NCBI GenBank assembly: GCA_003427395.1
Contig: BFEA01000154.1
Coordinates: 2,687,179-2,713,143, forward strand
Source: Chara braunii
Lineage: Eukaryota; Streptophyta; Charophyceae; Charales; Characeae
Reading direction: 5' to 3'
DNA length: 25,965 nucleotides
Shown: in pieces, positions 9,202 to 19,205 of the stretch
How positions within the stretch are numbered: the stretch's first letter is position 1
Layout: each line of letters starts with the position of its first letter
Notes under the pieces: model-generated
The model's input: the letters and a program-made list of their open reading frames with translations, nothing else
Told to the model about the DNA's origin: nothing
The model's database searches: none
Position numbers and translations under genes: made by a program

Positions 9202-10472
9202 CCAAAAAGTCACTATTGACATGCCCGTTCTTTCCCTCCGAACGGGCGTCCACCACCAACTCCATCCCCTTCCGCCATGCGCCCTGTCTCCCCCCCCCTC
9301 TCTCCCCCCCCCTCCTACCCTTGGGGGCCCCCCCCCCCCCCCCCCCTCCCCCACCCTCAACAAACGAGATAATGCAAGAGGCGGAGGAAACAAGGGAAGG
9401 TCAGAATGAGACACGGGGCACCTCGGAAACGACAAAAGAAAGGTTAAAAAAGCGGGCGGAGTGAATAATAGATAACTTGCACACCAAGTTGCCAGACCTC
9501 TCAGATGAAGTCTTGGATGACACGTACAAGGGCCTCATCCCACTCCTAGAAGCCAGTGTGAGTCTCAGGGTGGTCTTAGATCAGGGCCTCCCACAGGGAG
9601 TTTCCTGGGAAGAGATCTGCCGTAGGATGTTGAGCATGGTACTTACCAGATTCCAGCCACCCGGTACGCCGGAAAGGGCAGAAGAGGTGAGGGACCGGAA
9701 CCCTGGAGAAAAGGAGGGGGAAGCTGCTGCAAACGAAGAAGAGGCAAAAGACAGAAGGGGGGCCAAGATACTGATAGGAGGAAAAAAAGGTGTCCCGAAA
9801 CTGGATTGTGGGAAAGGGGCACAAAGGGGAGATGTTAAAACCCAAGACACCCAGAAAGAGGATGAATTGCAGGTTCGTCAGACTGGAATGGGTAAGGAGG
9901 CCATATCCTCCCCCCTCCACAGAACTCCCAGACGAAGGACTTGCCGGTAAGAGACTGAAGTTGAGGCATGTCATGGAAAAGGGTCAAGGAACTCTGTCGT
10001 TGTCTAATACGGGGGTCATGGTGGTACCTGTGCGGAAGAAGGAAGAAAGGTGGGAAGTGGGCTTGACAGACCCGCCCAACCCACGATATGGTGGATTACC
10101 TTGCGAGGATGGGTCACAAAGGTTCTCTTGTGGCTGGCTACGGGGGAAGAAGCATTCCAGACTGAAATGAGAGAGTTTCTACGTAGATCTTACCAACCAG
10201 GGGCAATAGCAACAAAGAAAATTTCCTATGGCCAAAACGCACTTGCAGACACGTTTTTATACGTGCTATTTGAACCAAGAAAGGAAGCAGGTCCGAGATG
10301 GCTCTCACAAAATGCGTTGTTGGACCTCCAAATCTTGAAGATCAAGAACAGCAGCAACTGGAAAGAGGATGACGTTAGGGTCGCACTTCTCAGAATCCTG
10401 AAGGAGGGTTACCTGCTGACTGCGGACGCGAAGGAGGGAGACTGGGATCGGATGGAGTGGGAAGCATTATGA
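9198..10472 (+). pseudogene. LINE middle coding region, broken
   Basis: One frame is open from 9198 to a TGA at 9462 and continues in the same frame to a TAA at 9948. It has a helical-looking stretch (DLSDEVLDDTYKGLIPLLEA). A second frame carries the likely continuation around 9830-10090 (RLEWVRRPYPPPSTELPDEG). The first frame then resumes to TGA at 10470, including GQNALADTFLYVLFEPRKEA. So roughly 420 codons of coding-like sequence lie between the zinc knuckle and ORF2, with two frame changes and two stops. Plant L1 elements usually have only ORF1 and ORF2. This may be a long ORF1 C-terminus or an extra ORF. I recognise no family. Confidence 0.45.
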
Positions 10473-10509
10473 GGAATGATAAGAAGGCTCCGAAGAAAGG
10501 ACGTAGGAA

Positions 10510-11354
10510 ATGAACCTATCTAGGATTTTATACGGGAAAAAAAAGGATTGGGTGAAAGCTAAAAGAGAAGCCGACCTGGATCTAAGATCCTTAAATGTGA
10601 ATGGCCCAGCCACAGTCTCCCCTTAGAAGAAACAGGCAATATGGGAACAACTAAGAGGGGTTGAAGGGAGAGACTGGCCAAACGTCATTTGCATTCAGGA
10701 AACTCACCTTATGGACACGGTGGAGCACCACCATGTACATAAGGAATTTTGGCCCCACCAAGCCTTCAGGGCGCATGGCCCACGGCCCGGAAGTGCGGGA
10801 CTGGCCATCTGGGTCCCCCCTAACTCGAGACTACAACCAGTATACTGGGAGGTAGACCAAGAGGAAGGGAGGTGGGTATCTGTCCTGGGGATGCTAGAGT
10901 TGAAAGCGGTGCAGATAGTCTGCGTATATGGTCCCAACGAGGTGGGTGCCAGAAGGAGATTTTCGAATCCATCAAAAATAAGTCCCCAGATGGGATCCCA
11001 ACTATTCTGGCGAGGGACTTTAACGCGGCACCAGACCGCTGACTGGACAGATGGAGGCTTCCCTCTCCATGCCCCGCATACGTGGAGGCTGATGAACAAA
11101 TTATCGCGGACCTATGCAGGTCATTAGACCTGTATGATCCCTTCGGCAGACTGTTCCCGAATAGGAGAGTCTTTTCTTGCTTTAGGAAGAATGGACCAGA
11201 TAGAATTTCAAGGTCAAGGATTGACCTGATATTGATATCACAGGACCTGGAAGGAGCTCTGCAGATAGCGGAGGTATTCCCATTGAGTGTGTTCCCCAGT
11301 CTAGACCATGCAATGTGCGCGGTTATCCTTTCCTTTAGAACACGGTCGGATTAG
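10510..11354 (+). pseudogene. LINE ORF2 endonuclease domain, broken
   Basis: The ORF2 start is placed at the ATG at 10510, just after an in-frame TAG at 10504. It reads into LRSLNVNGPA, the usual opening of the apurinic-type endonuclease. Catalytic-family motifs follow in order: QETHL (about 10697), YGPNE, DFNAAPDR (about 11010), SRSRIDLILIS (about 11200) and LDHAMC (about 11305). This enzyme nicks target DNA to prime reverse transcription. The residue before DFN is Arg (AGG) where Gly is usual. There are stops at 10624 (TAG), 11040 (TGA) and 11352 (TAG) and one frame change near 10950, so the domain is not expressed intact. Domain identity is secure. Confidence 0.85.
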
Positions 11355-11879
11355 GGACCAAGCTTTTTCAAACTCAACACCTCCCTTTTAGCAAAAAAGG
11401 AGTCTCAAAACTTCATTCATGATGTTTGGCAGTATTGGAAATCACACAGAGAAACCCTTCATAATGACATTCTGTGGTTTAGTAATGGACTCGCCTTTGT
11501 TGCCAAAAAATCTGGGGAATTCGCCAAAGGGATCACAACCCAAAGACACAGACGAAATGGAATTACATCAACAACTTCAGCAATTGAAACAACAACAAAA
11601 ACAAAATGAATAGGACATAAATACAGAAAGGGAACTTTCAACCGCCATTGAGGCAACTGAGACTCGTTAGCTAGCTCACATGGAACATAGATGGCAAGGA
11701 GCACGAATCAGAGGAACGCTACGCAGGTATAAAACAAAGGGTACAATAGACACCCGTTTTCTTGCTATGGCCAAATTAAGGATGGGCAGGTCCACTATAG
11801 AAGCGTTGCTGGATCCATCACAACCTCAAGGCCCAGTGGCTACGTCAACACCTCAGTGCGTCCTGATAGCAAGAAACTT
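11355..11879 (+). pseudogene. LINE ORF2 linker between endonuclease and RT, broken
   Basis: The endonuclease frame continues past the TAG at 11352 with GPSFFKLNTSLLAKKESQNF, a typical LINE linker start, until about 11550. The reading then moves to another frame with LHQQLQQLKQQQKQNE, stops at 11611 and 11668 (both TAG), and WQGARIRGTLRRYKTKGTID to about 11880. The segment joins the nicking and polymerase domains in the ORF2 protein. It has no catalytic role that I can point to. Confidence 0.7.
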
Positions 11880-13424
11880 CTTTAAGACCTCTTCAAGTCA
11901 CGAACCAAGGAAAAACCATATGAACAAAGAACGACAAAAATTGACGAATTCTTACAGAAGTCCCTATCGGAACAACAAAAGGATGCCCTAAAGATGTCTC
12001 TGACGAAGGATGAGGTATGGGCAGCCTTGATGCTAATGAAGGAGGAGAAAAATTCAGGGATAGGTGGGCTCCCTAAAGAATTTTGGGAGACCATGTGGAG
12101 TACCCTATCACAAGATATGATGGACTACTATCATGTGGTATGGACCACGGGTCAGATGGGGGAATTGGTGGGACTAGGGGTTCTGACACTGCTACGTAAG
12201 AAAGGGGACAAAATGAACATAAGAAACTATGGGTCAATTACCCTACTAACAGTTGTCTACAAGATGGTGGCAAAAACCCTGACAAACCGCCTGGTTTAGG
12301 TGTTGGAAGACATTATCCACCCTGTACAGACGGGTTTTATCAGGGGACGCAAGATCCAAGATAATATCTTGTTGGTTAATGAGGTCATAAAACTGTCGCG
12401 ACAATCTAAGCATAATGCTACCATTATATTTGTAGACTTTGAAAAAGCATATGATCATGTTGACTGGTTCTTCCTAGACAAATGTTTGGAGAAAATGAAC
12501 TTTGGTCTAACCTTTAGGAGGTGGATTGAGATCCTTCATCATAACGCTACGACGTCGATCCAGGTGACTGGCAGACTGGCCTCTGCCATCCACTTGGAAC
12601 GGTCGGTGCGGCAAGGGGATCTCATCGCACCTTTTCTTTTTGTCATCATAATGGAGGCCCTAGCAGCAAATTTGAGGGCCCATAAAAATCTCCAGAAAAT
12701 ACAAATTTCCTCTATCCCGGAAGAGGCCATCCCGGTTTGTTCACTTTTTGCTGATGACCTTATCATATTGGTGGAAGCATCCCAGGAAAATATGCGGGAG
12801 ATCCAAAAATTAATGGACCGTTTTTGCCTCCTATCAGATATGACAGTCAACTGTGGTAATAAGACACAGGGATGGTGGATGCATTATCAGGGGGGGAGGC
12901 CACCGAAAAATCCCAGAGTAAGATGGTTGCCTACAGAGGCTCCAATCAGAATATTGGGGGTCCAGATGACAGCGGAGGGGCAGCCCCCCCTGAACGATGA
13001 GTGGCTCACTCAACCGGTCCTTGAAAAACTGACCCAGTGGAAGGACAAGCAAGCATCTCTAATGGGTCGTTCTTTGGTAATTAATAACATAGTCCTGGCA
13101 ATCCTCTGGTATAAAACAGCGATCTGGACGCTCAGTAAACCTGCAACGGTCTCCCTTCAAAGACAGGTGGCGGCCTTCTTATGGAGGGGAAACCTTGAAT
13201 GCTCTACAACAATTAGTAGAGTAGACTGGAGGTCAGTCATTCAACCTAAGTCTGAAGGGGGTCTGGGGATCATTGATCCTACGACACAGGTGATGGCCTT
13301 AGCCCTACAATGGGTAAAAGGTCTGTTGTTCTCTACACAGGCGCCATGGAGACCCCTAGCACTGCAAAGAGACCTAGCTCGAGGACAGATACTGGACTAT
13401 ACCCAGAAAATCAGTGAGGGCTAG
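11880..13424 (+). pseudogene. LINE ORF2 reverse transcriptase domain, broken
   Basis: A frame from about 11880 to 13424 holds the RT fingers, palm and thumb: KEEKNSGIGGLPKEFW, the palm motif FVDFEKAYDHVDW with its catalytic Asp at 12435, RQGDLIAPFLF, and the catalytic LFADDLIIL at about 12744-12770. GGLGI follows in the thumb region. The enzyme copies element RNA into DNA at the nicked target. Catalytic Asp residues are kept. A TAG at 12297 interrupts the domain between NRLV and VLEDIIHPVQTGF, and the frame is lost at about 13410. Family assignment is secure; activity is not expected. Confidence 0.9.
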
Positions 13425-15117
13425 AAATGAAGGAGAGACTGATAGGCAGGCAACCAGGCAGAATTTAAAAAAGGACCCCCTCTGGCCCACTATCCTAAGG
13501 ATATGGCGTAAGCTGCCACTACCAGATAAAGTCCCCCCTGAACGCTGGGAGGAAGTGGCCCGACAACATCTTTTTGGGAACCGATGGATTACAGACCAGC
13601 ACAACATGGTACTCCTCAGCAGCGAGAACTCCTGGAAAGGTTGGGTCAAGAATGGGATCCTGAGAGTCAGAAATATTTGGGATCAGGAAACTAAATACTA
13701 GTTGTCATAACACCAACTGAGGGAGAAACTGAGGTATTGCCGTAAGGTGGGAGAGACACTGGACACGATCATTTTTGCTATCCCCCTGGATTGGATCCGG
13801 ATCCTTCGCAAGGGGCCATCGGTGATGGAAGGGGATTGGGTAGGATTTAGGGGCACTGAGGGGATGATCGGGAATGTAGTATATACCTGTCCTGGGGGTG
13901 CGAGTGAAGAACAAGAAATGGTTGTTAACCACTTTAGAATAAGCGTAGATAACCGTCTGGAATAAATACAACCAGAAGAAACAAAATGGTACTCGAAGTC
14001 AGTAGTATTCCGGATACAATGGAGGGCATACAAACCAAATGTGCCAATACAGGACCTCCCCCTAGATCCCAATGAGTGGAGATGGACCCTGCAATATGGA
14101 AGGGGCAAATTTGGGGAAAGGCGGTTGCACACCCTCTCTGTCAAAGCCACTTATCGAATGTTAAGACCAATAGTTAACTTGAAGGATGTGGTTGAGACGC
14201 GTTGGATGACACACCTTAATATAGGGAGGGATGTGCTGCGGCCAGTCGGATGGTTTAAGGCAAACAAAGTTATGCCGGCAAAACTAACCTCATTACAATG
14301 GCAGGTGGAACACAGGTGTTTGCCAACAAACGATTGGCTAATAGACAGAGCGCGACTGGAACAAAAAGGGTTGGCACTTCCCTGGTGCAGGATATGTACA
14401 GAATCCTTCCCGTCTAGGAAATGGCCCGAAACCATAGAACATATGTTTCTGCAGTGCCCAGCAGCGAAATGGCTGTGGAGATGGTGCAACCGCCTTTGGA
14501 GACGTTTAGGCGCCTCTCAGCTCTGGCCATGGGACTGGAGAGCGCTCCTCTGCGAAGCATGGGCCCCAGTACAGGCCACCACCTTTGAAAGGAATATGTT
14601 TAAAATGGGACGCCGTGCCATCATTTGGGCTATCTGGTGGCGGCGATGTACCTTGGAAATGGAAGGGGTACGCAGGGATGGCTCGGAATTTATTAACTCA
14701 ATAAAGGAACAAATACAAGAAGATCTCACTATTCAATGGGAAAGAGTCAGACTGAGGACAACTTTTCTACACTCTAAACAGGAAATCAAACAAATTATTG
14801 GAAGAAACAAATTATTGGAAGAAACAAATTATTGGAAGAAACAAATTATTGGAAATTTCTGCAAAGACTGGCTGGGTGGGGAACAAGGACGGTGGATCGC
14901 AAAGGTAGAGTGGAAAGGGAGAGAAGACAGGGGGGGGGATGTTGTAGGAGACGGGGAAAGAGACTACCATCTGTGCTTTCAAGAATGGAGGAAGATCGAC
15001 CCCTCTTTCCCCACTCGGCCTTCTTCAGATTTCGTCGATCTTTTCCCCCCGTCACCGCAGGCTTTGGTGGGCATGGATTGGTATGGGGGGGACAGTGGTC
15101 AAAATGAAAGGGTGTAG
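13414..15117 (+). pseudogene. LINE ORF2 C-terminus with RT-associated zinc-binding domain
   Basis: A single frame runs from 13414 to 15117 with stops at 13699 (TAG), 13708 (TAA) and 13963 (TAA). The part from 14041 is open for 358 codons. It contains the zinc-binding domain found after RT in plant LINEs (zf-RVT type): LQWQVEHRCLPTNDWL, then CRIC, then ETIEHMFLQCP. Ile/Trp-rich helices follow (RRAIIWAIWWRRC). The last 90 residues are low-complexity and include a 17-bp DNA repeat. The domain probably binds element RNA. The frame terminates with TAG at 15115. Confidence 0.85.
14791..14855 (+). repeat. 17-bp tandem repeat, 3.8 copies, inside ORF2
   Basis: The unit caaattattggaagaaa is repeated at 14791, 14808 and 14825, with a partial copy at 14842-14855. 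Because 17 is not a multiple of three, successive copies are read in three frames (QIIGR, NKLLEE, TNYWKK, QIIG). Three added units (51 bp) restore the frame, so the ORF continues. Confidence 0.95.
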
Positions 15118-15326
15118 GGCTAAGGAAGGGAGGAACGAGTCTTGCAGCAGAGATCTTCAGCAGCTGCAGTCCAAGGCTAAGGGGGGTTAATGGGCAGGGT
15201 AAGGGAGGGAGGAACTAGTTTGCAGTAGTAGGTATCTGGCGCCTGGCTCAGGGCGAAGAGGTTCCCCCTCTAATTTCTTGCTCAGGCGTTTTTCACTTGT
15301 CTTTTTCTCTTTTTTTTTTTTTTTTT
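15118..15326 (+). other. LINE 3' flank with 79-bp-period direct repeat
   Basis: The motif taagg(a/g)agggaggaac(g/t)ag followed by ttgcag occurs at 15121 and again at 15200, a 79-bp period. A T-run abuts the gap. This may be the LINE 3' UTR, but no poly(A) tail on + is visible. Confidence 0.5.
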
Positions 15327-15546
15327 NNNNNNNNNNNNNNNNNNNNNNNNNNNNNNNNNNNNNNNNNNNNNNNNNNNNNNNNNNNNNNNNNNNNNNNNNN
15401 NNNNNNNNNNNNNNNNNNNNNNNNNNNNNNNNNNNNNNNNNNNNNNNNNNNNNNNNNNNNNNNNNNNNNNNNNNNNNNNNNNNNNNNNNNNNNNNNNNNN
15501 NNNNNNNNNNNNNNNNNNNNNNNNNNNNNNNNNNNNNNNNNNNNNN
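15327..15546. other. Assembly gap, 220 undetermined bases
   Basis: A run of N follows directly on a T-tract and ends at cctccccatcc. Open frames drawn through it are meaningless. Isolated undetermined bases also occur at 18543 and 24604. Confidence 1.
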
Positions 15547-15571
15547 CCTCCCCATCCATCCACTTTACCTT

Positions 15572-15957
15572 ACTCCGGCAAGACTTACTGCAGCAGAGCC
15601 ACCATCTCCGCTGCTGCTATGCCCTATTCCCATCCTACCAGCTAGCCCCCTCACTAGTAGGACGCGTGATATCCCACCATCTCCTTCCCCACTCCCCCAC
15701 GTTCTGTTTTAGCTCAAAAAGTTGGAGCTACTTTAGGAAATGACTACAACAGACTTCAAGAATCAACAAGACTCAAAATCCAACTCGAACCAACCCCCCC
15801 TTCAATCCTCTGTTCCTCACTCCGGCAAGACTCACTGCAGCAGAGCCACCATCTCTACTGCTGTTATACTGTATTCCAATCCTACCAGCTAGCCCCGTCA
15901 CTAGTAGGACGCATGATATCCCACCGTCTTCTTCTCCCACTCACCTCGTTTCGTTTG
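15572..15957. repeat. Direct repeat with 247-bp period, two copies
   Basis: Segments of about 138 bp at 15572-15709 and 15819-15957 share actccggcaagact, actgcagcagagccaccatc, cctaccagctagcccc and cactagtaggacgc, with scattered substitutions. They are separated by about 110 bp of unrelated sequence. A further copy could be hidden in the adjacent gap. No coding capacity is seen. Confidence 0.85.
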
Positions 15958-16259
15958 TAGGAAGACCGCCGGGGTCCTAAGAGAAAATCCAAAAATCTCG
16001 ACCTCCTTACCAAACCTTTCCAGGGTTCCTCAAAGTTGTCTTACTCCCTGCCGAACTCTTCCAGGCCTCACACCCCACCTACTTGCTGGTTTACAGGGCA
16101 ACACAACTCGCCCCAGCTCCGGCCAGCGTCATCCCAGCAGCAAACCTTGGTTGTCCCGTGAGATGCCCAGATACATTCCAAACTTAATCTGTATAAGGGA
16201 CGCTGGACCCGTTTTCCAGCTGGTGATGCTCCCCACCAATAGATGGAGCCTCCCCCCAG

Positions 16260-16334
16260 GTGCTAGTGGTGTCTGGTCTTACCAGCACCACTAACACTGA
16301 AGGGGGCGTTTTCATGAAAAAAAAAAAAAAAAAA
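16260..16334 (+). other. Strong hairpin followed by A18 tract
   Basis: A nearly perfect hairpin occupies 16260-16297. An outer stem of 12 bp (gtgctagtggtg with caccactaacac, one mismatch) and an inner stem of 5 bp (ctggt with accag) are joined by a one-base bulge and a ctt loop. A poly(A) run of 18 starts 20 bases later (16317-16334). A second small hairpin (gctgga / tccagc) lies upstream near 16212-16229. The arrangement resembles the 3' end of a retroposed transcript on +. No tRNA-like promoter box or target duplication was found. Confidence 0.6.
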
Positions 16335-16372
16335 GATCTGATGGACATTCTGAGCTCATTCTGTTAATTGCA

Positions 16373-16501
16373 TGCCATGAAAGGGGTACCCATTATAACA
16401 TTGTTATAAGGGTGTGATGTCCCGGTCTGAAGCCATGTGAATAAGTTGAAAATAAGAAAGTGAAGTTGAAAAAAAGAAAGTGGGGTTCATAAATACTACA
16501 T
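16373..16501 (+). repeat. Dispersed repeat, copy 2 of 2
   Basis: Related to 5026-5140 in the same orientation. It carries an extra tandem duplication of about 22 bp in which agttgaaaataagaaagtga is followed by agttgaaaaaaagaaagtgg. It starts 38 bp after the A18 tract. No gene is present. Confidence 0.75.
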
Positions 16502-16953
16502 CGGGGTTCTCCCTTCTAAGCATGAGACTCCCAGTGGATGCAAAAAAGTCAAGACCTAATACATACACAAGTAAACCTGAAGTATTACGGAATTCCTGAA
16601 ATTGAGAAATCAACCGGAATGAACTGAACTGGGTCTCTAGCATGTACATTGTATAACCATAATGCCAGAAACTAGAGAGATGCTTGGAAAAAAAAAAAAA
16701 AGGTTCAAAAAAGTATTATTGTACCGATTAATCTCTCTCTAGCTAGCAAGCCTACGGCCCTTGCTTTTTTCCGCCTTGAGTACATTACAAAAGAGAGTAT
16801 TTAAGTATTAACTGTATTATCAATTTAGCACCTAATAATATGTGTGGTATGTTCGAACTCATGATCTGTTATGAACGGATCCATGCATGTACCATTCATC
16901 CATATGGCTGGGTGACGTCATCCATGATAATGCATTCATTCGTGTCCACTTGC

Positions 16954-16986
<33 letters not shown>

Positions 16987-17235
16987 GGCTTGGGGAATTT
17001 TGGCTGGACTTGCAGACATTTTCTTTCCCTGGTAATGTACATATCAAAGTCCAAGAGATGGCGTACGTGGAGGGAGGCCTTGGATGGAAGGTGTGGGCAA
17101 GGTGAGAAGAATAGACTGATGATACATAATGTCTCACGAATCTCTGACTTGACCTAAAAAAAAAAAAAAGAAAAAAAAAAAGAAAAAAAAAAAAAAGAAG
17201 AAGAAGTTGGGAATGCAGTGCTTTCCTTTGCAAAC
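16502..17235. other. Unassigned sequence with TG microsatellite and A-rich tract
   Basis: A (TG)14 run lies at 16955-16982 and an A-rich tract with single G interruptions at about 17156-17206. Open frames here are short and cross these tracts. I see no gene or RNA. Confidence 0.5.
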
Positions 17236-17802
17236 CAGGGGTCTGGTCCCACCTGTGTTGTTGAGATAACTCAACATTGACTTTCGGACAACGAGTGACA
17301 ACGTTCGACAGGATGTGGCCATGGACAGGAGTGAGATCCCACAGTGGGAAGTATTTTTGAAGGGGCGATGTTCGTTCGGGTGTTTTCATGGATTTTTTTT
17401 TTGTTGTATAAAGACTTGGTACAAACTCCCGCAAGGGACAAAAGGCGGCATGGGCAAGCGCCACAGAGTTCAGAAAACTACCCTCCATGGTCGTGGGTAG
17501 ACATGTCAACGTGCTGAATGCTTCATTTTGCCTATTTGTGATGTTATTGGCCGACGTGCGCCGTTCCCTGTCTCTCGGGAAGTATGTCAGTCACTTCGTC
17601 AGGACAAAAAAACGTAACTGCCATGCGTTCTGCTCCATCGGGCCTCACTCCCTTTTCGCTCCCTTTTCGGGCTAAAACCTGCTATAAATATATACCGCAA
17701 AAGCATTTTGCCATTTTCACATTTATTAAATGCGGTAAACGGTGTCACACTGTTGAGGTTTCTGAACTCAACGGCCGTAGGTGGGACCGGACCCCAGGGC
17801 AT
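17236..17802. repeat. Imperfect inverted repeat pair about 0.5 kb apart
   Basis: The left arm (about 17236-17280) contains ggggtctggtcccacct then gttgttgag. The right arm (about 17758-17802), read on the minus strand, contains ggggtccggtcccacct then ccgttgag. Each arm has an A-tract outside it when read inward. The interior has no recognisable gene. This could be a small foldback or MITE-like element, or two oppositely inserted copies of one repeat. Confidence 0.4.
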
Positions 17803-18239
17803 GGGCCTATGGCAGTTTGTTTTTTTTTTCCCCCTCCCTCTCGTTCCCGATGGACCATGGTGACCAGATATTAAACTGATCAGAGTTCAGAACAGATAGT
17901 ACTAGACTGTTCAGCTCTTGTAGGTTTTGTGGGTCCCAAGTTCCCAGTCAAACTTCAGCAAAGTTATAAGATTAGGGCCATTAGGGCATATATATACTCA
18001 CACTTAATAGAACTTTTGAAACTTATTTATGGGCCTATGGTTTCTATGCGAATTGCATCCTCTGGAAGTGGGAAGGGTGAACATCATTTCTCAACTGTTT
18101 ATGGATGTCCAGATCTGAGATTAGTAGATTACCCAATGGCCGATAGAGTTATGTTCACATTTTTGGAGTTCTTTAGTCAAAAGCAGGGGGTTCATTGCAC
18201 CCCTCTGGGATGAGCTTCATTGCCCCTAGACGTGGCAGT
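17803..18239 (+). other. Unassigned sequence with one weak open frame
   Basis: A frame open from 17929 to 18213 includes VYGCPDLRLVDYPMADRVMF and FLEFFSQKQG, which look protein-like. It lacks a clear start and matches no family I know. Nothing else was seen. Confidence 0.2.
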
Positions 18240-18336
18240 TGCGTTTTTTCTTTTTTCTTTTTTCCCTTTCTTGACAGTTGCTGTTTTTTGGGTTTTTTAT
18301 TTTCTTTTTTCTTTTTCTTTTTTTTTCCTGTTAGTT
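18240..18336. repeat. T-rich polypyrimidine tract
   Basis: Nearly 100 bp of T with occasional C and G. On the minus strand it is A/G-rich, so it could in principle act as a polypurine tract for the gypsy element. The 900 bp separating it from the pol end makes this uncertain. Confidence 0.6.
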
Positions 18337-19205
18337 TCTAGGCTACTGCAATCAGACTCGTCTCATTCACACTTATCATGCATGTAAACAGCATCGCAGC
18401 AAACTGGCGACATGCGCCCACACAGAACTCAGAGATATGGTATCCAGATAAGAGTTCACTTCCACTGGCTATGGCGACCCTGCGCCCAACAACTCACTGT
18501 TCACACACACCCGATCACCCTGGATATCCCACACGCATCACTNGGAACACTCACACAACACACACACACCAGCTACAGCTATGGCAGCTATGGCTGCCTC
18601 TACGCTATCGCTATGCTAAGCTCTTCTGGCACACTTCGACTTCGGGCACACTGCAGACCTCCTCGCACAAGCCGCTGAGACAGCGCTTCGGCATGGCTTC
18701 CGCAGGAATGAATGAATGGCTGTGCGCGGCCTCTTGATTTATACTTTTGTGGCTCGTCGGCCTGCCCTGTTTCCCTGGCCCACGGTGCACACAGTCCCAG
18801 GCGGTACTTGCTTGACTGGACCGGACTGACTGGACTGGGACTGCTGGCTCTGCGCGGTGGACTTCCACCACTTGCCCACTTGCCTTGACGTACAGTGGGC
18901 TGACTCCGAAAGGCCACTTCTAGAAGCACCTACTTGGCCTTTCGGTCCTGTAGCAGCTACGACTTTGGCCCTTTCAGGTAAGTAGCAGCTACGACGTTGA
19001 GTCTTCGGAAAGTCTACAGCTAAGACCTCTGGACTTTCTGGACTCCTACCCGACAGGTCTACAGTTCGAATCCCCTATACCCTGTAACCTACGATGACCT
19101 ACCTACCACTGGCAGTCCTACAGGTCGCAGGTTCAACTCGACGGGTTGACACAGGTACTGTACACAGGTAAGGTGGGGACTAGGGATCGAGCCCTGGGAT
19201 CTGCA
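18337..19205 (-). other. Region downstream of gypsy pol, possible 3' UTR/LTR
   Basis: This lies after the pol stop on the minus strand and has no coding capacity. It contains an 11-bp perfect inverted repeat (18906-18916 and 18935-18945, ccgaaaggcca / tggcctttcgg), a duplicated tagcagctacgac (18951 and 18983), and a minus-strand TATAAAT at 18737-18743. A promoter-like box here would fit a 3' LTR. I could not find a matching copy beyond the 5' side of gag, so LTR boundaries stay undefined. Confidence 0.35.
18737..18743 (-). promoter_or_regulatory. Possible TATA box
   Basis: The minus strand reads agTATAAATcaag, matching the eukaryotic TATA consensus, about 460 bp beyond the pol end. LTRs carry such boxes in U3. 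A chance match cannot be excluded. Confidence 0.25.

Larger units (their letters stand above)
6850..15117 (+). mobile_element. Decayed L1-like non-LTR retrotransposon (LINE)
   Basis: In order on + there is an ORF1-type protein with a zinc knuckle (7709-8725), a middle coding region (8851-10472), and an ORF2 with apurinic-like endonuclease, reverse transcriptase and a zinc-binding C-terminus (10510-15117). This order is that of plant L1-clade LINEs, which copy by target-primed reverse transcription at an endonuclease nick. ORF2 needs about four frame changes and contains nine in-frame stops, so this copy cannot be autonomous. The 5' boundary is uncertain because the upstream monomer array may belong to it. 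The 3' boundary is unknown: no poly(A) tail is seen before the assembly gap at 15327, and no target-site duplication was found. Confidence 0.9.

Noticed and set aside
10624-13965. RNA editing restoring the LINE and gypsy stops
   Set aside because: U-to-C editing is known for plant organelle transcripts, not nuclear transposons, and cannot explain the frameshifts or the Asp-to-Asn codons.
15278-15743. Open frames through the N run
   Set aside because: They consist of undetermined residues and a T-tract.
16859-17509. Minus-strand ORF of 216 codons
   Set aside because: It runs through the TG microsatellite and the A-rich tract, producing poly-Phe and Thr-His repeats.
19060-19140. tRNA-like B-box words (agttcgaatcc, aggttcaactc)
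   Set aside because: Flanking bases do not form a T-arm and no A-box or acceptor stem is present, so neither a tRNA nor a tRNA-derived SINE head is supported.
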